From contig DFLI01000053.1 of NCBI GenBank assembly GCA_002373715.1, positions 1 to 53,615 on the forward strand: a stretch of DNA of 53,615 nucleotides. The letters run 5' to 3'. Within the stretch, counting starts at the first letter, position 1. Each line of letters begins with the position of its first letter. This stretch comes from Bacteroidales bacterium UBA3623 (GTDB taxonomy: Bacteria; Bacteroidota; Bacteroidia; Bacteroidales; UBA932). The notes below the pieces were generated by a model. It was given only the letters and a program-made list of their open reading frames with translations. It did not search any database and was not told the DNA's origin. Of this stretch, positions 50,062 through 53,615 are shown in pieces. The position numbers were made by a program, and so were the translations under genes.

Positions 50062-50089
50062 GCGCCGCCCTTGTGACGGCGCCATTTTT
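50059..50089 (+). terminator. Orphan hairpin with T-run upstream of the secreted-protein gene
   Basis: 9-bp perfect stem ATGGCGCCG / CGGCGCCAT (50059-50067, 50077-50085) followed by T. It reads as a plus-strand terminator, but no plus-strand gene precedes it. It may be left over from a deleted gene, or act as a leader structure for the gene at 50102. Confidence 0.6.
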
Positions 50090-50101
50090 AATCTGTTTAT
50101 T

Positions 50102-50767
50102 ATGAAGCGCATATATACAGTCCTTTTGTCTTTTGCCCTTACGGTTCTGGCCGCTCAGGCCCAGCAGCCCATCTATCTTTTCCCCGAGTTTACCCCTGCC
50201 GTAGTTACTTTCCAGGGTTTTACTCCCGAAAAAGTGAACGTCAACATAGATGCTGCCGGCCAGCGTATCCTCTATCAGAAAGGAACAACCGTGATGGAAA
50301 TGACCAATGCCTACGCCTTGGAATCTTTGGTGGTGAATGGGCAAACCTTCGTCATGAAAAACGGTCTTCTTTGTGAGCGCTTGGCTTGGCAAAATGACAC
50401 TGTTTACGTGAACTGGCGCTTCAAGAAGGTTAATACGGGCTCTGTAGGCGCCCTGGGCTCTTCTACTCAAAACAAGGTAGATGTCCTGTGGACCAACAGC
50501 ACTCCCGGCACCCCCGTAGAGGGAGAGGGCCGATATTATGCGATGGGGGAGCACGCCACCGAGATTTGGGAGCGCAAAAACGACAACACCTATTTCTTTA
50601 CGGTGGCAGGCCAGGAGTATAAGGCCAAGCGCTTGAAAGACCTCTACAAGGCCTTCCCCGAGCAAAAGGATGGCCTGAAAGCCTACGTGAAAGAAAAGAA
50701 ATACACAATGGAAAACGCCCAGGAAGCCCTGAGCGTCATTGCCTACCTGAAAGGTCTAGTGCAATAA
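50102..50767 (+). CDS. Secreted hypothetical protein
   Basis: 221 residues with a clear signal peptide (~1-21, A-A-Q-A-Q). The mature part is beta-rich in its first half (I-Y-L-F-P-E-F-T-P-A-V-V-T-F, K-V-N-V-N-I-D-A-A-G-Q-R-I-L-Y), with a Lys-rich helical tail containing L-K-D-L-Y-K-A-F-P-E-Q-K-D-G-L-K-A-Y-V. No enzymatic motif is seen; it is probably a periplasmic protein. The ATG follows the orphan hairpin, and the gene has its own terminator at 50789-50816. Family not recognised. Confidence 0.78.
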   Translation: MKRIYTVLLSFALTVLAAQAQQPIYLFPEFTPAVVTFQGFTPEKVNVNIDAAGQRILYQKGTTVMEMTNAYALESLVVNGQTFVMKNGLLCERLAWQNDTVYVNWRFKKVNTGSVGALGSSTQNKVDVLWTNSTPGTPVEGEGRYYAMGEHATEIWERKNDNTYFFTVAGQEYKAKRLKDLYKAFPEQKDGLKAYVKEKKYTMENAQEALSVIAYLKGLVQ

Positions 50768-50788
50768 CCATCGCCCCGTATCCCATCC

Positions 50789-50816
50789 AGGGCGACCCTC
50801 CCGGGCCGCCCTTTTT
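50789..50816 (+). terminator. Terminator of the secreted-protein gene
   Basis: AGGGCGACCC-TCCC-GGGCCGCCCT followed by TTTT. The stem is identical, including the A.C mismatch, to the susD terminator on the other strand at 44365-44393. Confidence 0.88.
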
Positions 50817-50825
50817 GTGACTAGT

Positions 50826-51170
50826 TCATGATAATGGTTCTGAAGTGAGATAAGCTTTTAAAGCAGGGATATCCTGCTGTATGATGCCCCAAACGGTTTC
50901 CATGTTTACTTGATAATAGTCGTGTACTAGGACATGCCTAAGACCTTCTATGGCCGCCCAGTCTATTTGCGGGTGGACGGTTACATATTCTCTGGACAAC
51001 TTATAGACGCTTTCTCCTATACATTGCAAGTTGTATATGACTGCATGGCATAGGACCTTGTTTTGAACAAAGAGCTCATAAGATTCTACGGAAGAAAGGA
51101 ACTCTTCAATATTGCCGATAGCTTCTATCATTAGAGCAAGCCTGGCAGGGTCGTTCATCTTATCTCTCAT
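50826..51170 (-). CDS. hepT: HepT-like HEPN ribonuclease toxin
   Basis: 114 residues, all-helical HEPN (DUF86-type) protein. The catalytic motif RX4HXY is exact: Arg78, His83, Tyr85 in R-H-V-L-V-H-D-Y. HepT toxins cleave RNA and are silenced when a cognate MntA nucleotidyltransferase AMPylates the Tyr of this motif. The start overlaps the end of the antitoxin gene by 11 bases, typical of toxin-antitoxin coupling with the antitoxin first; Met5 (51158) is an alternative start. Codon use is more AT-rich than the neighbouring core genes, consistent with transfer. Confidence 0.9.
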   Translation of the reverse strand: MRDKMNDPARLALMIEAIGNIEEFLSSVESYELFVQNKVLCHAVIYNLQCIGESVYKLSREYVTVHPQIDWAAIEGLRHVLVHDYYQVNMETVWGIIQQDIPALKAYLTSEPLS

Positions 51171-52104
51171 ATATCAAGTACTTGTCCTTCTCTGCAGATT
51201 CAACCGCGAAGGGTTTGAGATAGCCATTTTCAACTAGATCCACTTCCCGGCCTATAAGCTGCTCCATATCCAATTTGTACCGGACTATGGTGAGAAGCGA
51301 TAAACCACCGGATTTATCGTAGTCTACAAGAAGATCTACATCGCTGGTATCATTCTCTTCTCCTCTGGCAAAGGAGCCGAACAGCCAGGCCCGGGTGACG
51401 CGGGTACTTTCCAGATACTTCTGGATATCTGTAATCATATGGATACGCTGAGTGTCTAGGGCGGCCAGTATGGTCTCTAGCTCCTTTTGAACGCCCCGGC
51501 GGGAAGCGTATCTGCGCAGGCGGCCGTAGTTTACCGGATAGACCTCTACTTTGCCTTGGAAGGAGCGAATGAGTTTTGATTGCTCAGCACCGGAGCAGAT
51601 CTTGTCTACCAGCTCCTTTTCCAGAGAAGAAACGCTGATGCCGTCTAATACCTGCAAAGGAGCCTCGGAAACCATTGGCGCCACAAAAATGAACCCATCC
51701 AAGGTGTCTGCAATCTTCTGAACATCCTTTGCAAGGGCAACTTTGGGGTAGCTAGCCTTCAGCGCCTGTAAGACTTGCGGAATCTCCCCTTTATACACCT
51801 GTACTTCCAGATTCTTTCCTTTTTGAACTATGCAATGGTTAATTCCTTCACAGGATTCTATTAGCTCTCTGGCTACCTCCTGCATCCAAGGCGAAGAATC
51901 CGGTTGGTATTTGGGTTTACGAACAGGCTGGTATTTCCCTTTTCCCACGCAGGAGAGCCGTCCCTGCTGGACTAGTTCCCTTATAAATGCGTAAACAGAG
52001 CCGGCTGGCATCTCTGTCAGAACACGGGAGAACTCCTGAACGGTAAGAATGTCCGTTTGCATAAGCATGTGCTCAATCTCTTCTGTATGCCTAGGATATT
52101 TCAT
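51160..52104 (-). CDS. Winged-helix/AbiEi-like + MNT nucleotidyltransferase fusion antitoxin
   Basis: 314 residues. The N-terminal ~75 residues look like a winged helix (D-I-L-T-V-Q-E-F-S-R-V-L, G-S-V-Y-A-F-I-R-E-L-V-Q-Q-G-R-L-S-C-V-G-K-G-K-Y), followed by an AbiEi/DUF6577-like middle domain (~85-200, with V-S-S-L-E-K-E-L-V-D-K-I). The C-terminal ~100 residues are a minimal nucleotidyltransferase with G-S-F-A-R-G-E-E-N-D-T-S-D-V-D-L (GSX10DXD), the MntA active site. Known MntA antitoxins AMPylate HepT; here a DNA-binding half is attached. ATG 52104 is chosen since the promoter (52121-52128) excludes the longer frame. AT-richer codon use suggests horizontal acquisition. Confidence 0.85.
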   Translation of the reverse strand: MKYPRHTEEIEHMLMQTDILTVQEFSRVLTEMPAGSVYAFIRELVQQGRLSCVGKGKYQPVRKPKYQPDSSPWMQEVARELIESCEGINHCIVQKGKNLEVQVYKGEIPQVLQALKASYPKVALAKDVQKIADTLDGFIFVAPMVSEAPLQVLDGISVSSLEKELVDKICSGAEQSKLIRSFQGKVEVYPVNYGRLRRYASRRGVQKELETILAALDTQRIHMITDIQKYLESTRVTRAWLFGSFARGEENDTSDVDLLVDYDKSGGLSLLTIVRYKLDMEQLIGREVDLVENGYLKPFAVESAEKDKYLIYER

Positions 52105-52120
52105 GGCTCTATACTTTCTG

Positions 52121-52128
52121 CAAATATA
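52121..52128 (-). promoter_or_regulatory. -7 element for the MNT/HEPN operon
   Basis: TATATTTG on the minus strand, 16 bases before the ATG at 52104, overlapping the outer end of the inverted-repeat operator. Confidence 0.6.
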
Positions 52129-52174
52129 TTTATAAATCGGCAAAATGCAAAATATTTTGCCGATTTATAAATAT
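52126..52174. promoter_or_regulatory. Probable operator: perfect 21-bp inverted repeat between divergent promoters
   Basis: Arms at 52126-52146 and 52154-52174 are exact complements (core TTTATAAATCGGCAAAAT) separated by 7 bases. The left arm overlaps the -7 box of the toxin-antitoxin operon and the right arm ends 4 bases before the -7 box of the ribbon-helix-helix gene. Likely binding site for the winged-helix antitoxin or the RHH protein, giving autoregulation. Confidence 0.75.
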
Positions 52175-52178
52175 GAAT

Positions 52179-52186
52179 TACCTTTG
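52179..52186 (+). promoter_or_regulatory. -7 element for the RHH gene
   Basis: TACCTTTG (TAnnTTTG), 15 bases before the ATG at 52202. Confidence 0.6.
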
Positions 52187-52201
52187 CAAAAAAGAAATGA
52201 T

Positions 52202-52363
52202 ATGCCTATATGTACAGAAACGCGCCCCAAACGGATCAAGGTCACAGTCCGGATAAAAGAAGATAATCTCCTGGCAGCCAAGAAAGAAGCTGCCAGGAGA
52301 AACATGTCTTTGAATGCTTATGTTGTAAGCCTTTTGAAAAAGGCCGTGGACCAGGCTGAATAA
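52202..52363 (+). CDS. Ribbon-helix-helix (Arc/CopG-like) small DNA-binding protein
   Basis: 53 residues: a basic ribbon R-I-K-V-T-V-R-I-K, helix 1 D-N-L-L-A-A-K-K-E-A-A-R-R, the N-M-S-L-N-A-Y turn and helix 2 V-V-S-L-L-K-K-A-V-D. This is the RHH_1 plan seen in antitoxins and small repressors. The open frame runs up to 52145 through the operator, but the promoter position places the start at ATG 52202. It has no adjacent toxin on its own strand and is divergent from the MNT/HEPN pair, so it may be a third component or an orphan antitoxin. Confidence 0.75.
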   Translation: MPICTETRPKRIKVTVRIKEDNLLAAKKEAARRNMSLNAYVVSLLKKAVDQAE

Positions 52364-52367
52364 GGCT

Positions 52368-53615
52368 TTACAGACTGAACTTCAGCGCTATGGGCTCGTT
52401 CTTGAGGCCCTTGGGAAGTTTCAGGGTTACTTTACCGTCCTGGATGGTGGCTTTTACCTTTTTGCCATTATTGAGGACGGTTACTTTTCCGCCCTTGGGA
52501 AGGTTGCCGCACCAGTGGAGTTCGGCGGGAAGGGTTTCGCCGTCTTCCAGGGCATACACCGCGTAGCAGGTTTTGCCGTCCTTGGAAGCGCTGAACCAGG
52601 TTTTTCCGCAGTTGTACTTTTCCGTGATGCGGGTGCCGTAGATGGCCTGCCCGCATCGGCCCAGCCATTCACCAATTTCCTGGAGAATGACCACGGCCTT
52701 GTCTTCGATGATGCCTTCCGGCGTAGGACCTACGCCCAGCACAAAGCAGCCGCCCTTGGCCACAATCTGAGAAAGGAGTCCAATCACCTTACGGGCCGAT
52801 TTATATGGCGCATTAGGCACCCAGCCCCAGTCGTTGGAAAGGGTGATGCAGGATTCCCAGGGATGGGCAATCTGCCGGTCGGGGATGCTTCGCTCGGGCG
52901 TCTGATAGTTCTCGTTGGGGCCCTGGATGGTGCGGTCCACGCAGATGAGGCCGGGGCTCACCTCGCGGGCCTTGGGCAGCACTTCGTTCAGGCCCACCTG
53001 GTCTCCGGTGATCCAGCCGCCGTCCAGCCAAAGGATGTCCAGCTTGCCGTATCGGCCGCCTGTAATCTCATTCAGCTGGTTCTGGGTGAAGGTGACATAG
53101 TTTTCCCACCAGTCCGGGTGTTGCTTTACATTATAATTAATACCGCGACGCGGGGTGGCGTAGTAGGGGTTCCAGAACCACTCGCAGTGCCAGTCCGGCT
53201 TGGAGAAGTAGGCGCCCACCCAGAAGCCCTCCTGGCGGAAAGCCTCGAAGACGTACTTGGCGGCATCGGCCCTGGGATTGCTGGCAAAAGGTCCCGCCTT
53301 GGCAATGGAGAAATCGGTGTACTGGCTGTCGAAGAGACAGAAACCGTCGTGGTGCTTGGTGGTGAAAATCATGTATTTCATGCCGGCGTCTTCAAATACG
53401 CGGGCCCACTGCTCCGGGTTAAAGTTTACCGGGTTGAACTCCTTGGAAAGGCCCCAGTACCACTGCTTGTAGCCCTCGTAGGTGCTGCCGGCCGGACGGT
53501 TAATCCAGTCTTCGTTGCAAATGTTCCAGGATTCCACAATGCCGGGCACGCTGTAAAGGCCCCAGTGCATGAGAACACCGAACTTGAGGTCTTGCCACTG
53601 GTCCAGCTTTTCCAG
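52368..53615 (-). CDS. GH29 alpha-L-fucosidase (5' end outside window)
   Basis: At least 415 residues; the frame is open to the window edge, so the N-terminus is missing. GH29 marks: F-G-V-L-M-H-W-G-L-Y-S, K-Y-M-I-F-T-T-K-H-H-D-G-F-C-L-F-D, K-P-D-W-H, and the nucleophile region I-L-W-L-D-G-G-W (Asp). A C-terminal beta domain ends K-F-S-L. The enzyme removes terminal alpha-L-fucose. Together with GH92 and SusCD in the same window it suggests use of fucosylated N-glycans or similar. It ends 4 bases from the RHH gene on the other strand, with no clear terminator. Confidence 0.93.
   Translation of the reverse strand: MEKLDQWQDLKFGVLMHWGLYSVPGIVESWNICNEDWINRPAGSTYEGYKQWYWGLSKEFNPVNFNPEQWARVFEDAGMKYMIFTTKHHDGFCLFDSQYTDFSIAKAGPFASNPRADAAKYVFEAFRQEGFWVGAYFSKPDWHCEWFWNPYYATPRRGINYNVKQHPDWWENYVTFTQNQLNEITGGRYGKLDILWLDGGWITGDQVGLNEVLPKAREVSPGLICVDRTIQGPNENYQTPERSIPDRQIAHPWESCITLSNDWGWVPNAPYKSARKVIGLLSQIVAKGGCFVLGVGPTPEGIIEDKAVVILQEIGEWLGRCGQAIYGTRITEKYNCGKTWFSASKDGKTCYAVYALEDGETLPAELHWCGNLPKGGKVTVLNNGKKVKATIQDGKVTLKLPKGLKNEPIALKFSL

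Noticed and set aside
50062..50665. N-terminal part of the 49916-50665 minus-strand frame as a real integrase
   Set aside because: Everything upstream of about 50061 is antisense to the secreted-protein gene; only the last 48 codons resemble a recombinase.
1..53615. CRISPR arrays, tRNA and rRNA genes, intact insertion sequences
   Set aside because: No regularly spaced direct repeats, no cloverleaf candidate and no transposase frame were seen on either strand.

Overview
The window looks like chromosome from a GC-rich (well above 50% by eye) gut- or rumen-type member of the Bacteroidota, order Bacteroidales. The evidence is a SusC/SusD pair, many lipoproteins and TonB-dependent receptors, back-to-back divergent promoters with the Bacteroidota -7 element TAnnTTTG, and almost no Shine-Dalgarno sequences. 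No rRNA, tRNA, CRISPR array or intact mobile element was found.

Layout. (1) 1-8.7 kb: housekeeping genes: the end of D-Ala-D-Ala ligase, prmC, a lipoprotein, a U32 RNA-modification-type protein, a TPR protein, an M16 peptidase homologue with no zinc motif, and DUF3109. (2) 8.4-13.0 kb: a four-gene minus operon containing hemW, then a divergent aminopeptidase P. (3) 13.0-15.5 kb: a trpB2-type tryptophan synthase beta gene behind a complete tryptophan attenuator (leader peptide with tandem Trp codons, two alternative helices, terminator), next to an sdhC lacking sdhAB. (4) 15.6-18.2 kb: pyrH, a YtxH/holin-type envelope trio and an esterase. (5) 18.2-28.9 kb: thiN, an in-frame LptG-Fmt fusion, alaS, a pair of M23 peptidases (the second lacks a catalytic His), smpB, miaA, and metK behind a SAM-II-type riboswitch. 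(6) 29.0-38.3 kb: a five-gene plus-strand set (Oar-like TonB receptor, BACON/OB-fold lipoprotein, DNA/RNA endonuclease, endonuclease/exonuclease/phosphatase protein, outer-membrane barrel) that reads as a surface nucleic-acid capture and degradation system. (7) 38.3-49.9 kb: an M3 oligopeptidase, then a polysaccharide utilisation locus: susC, susD, a CBM9-like lipoprotein, GH92 alpha-mannosidase and mannose-6-phosphate isomerase. (8) 49.9-53.6 kb: an accessory strip with a tyrosine-recombinase remnant, a secreted protein, a HEPN/MNT toxin-antitoxin module whose antitoxin carries an extra winged-helix half, a ribbon-helix-helix protein behind a 21-bp inverted-repeat operator, and a GH29 alpha-fucosidase cut by the window edge.

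The most unexpected signal is at the DNA level. The heptamer GGCCGAT (or its complement ATCGGCC) occurs about 67 times by manual scan, roughly seven times more than base composition predicts. It occurs in both orientations, inside genes and between them, often at the cost of codons the genes otherwise avoid. It is missing from the big outer-membrane receptor genes. It behaves like a genome-wide signal such as an uptake sequence, recombination hotspot or protein-binding site, and I know of no description of it.
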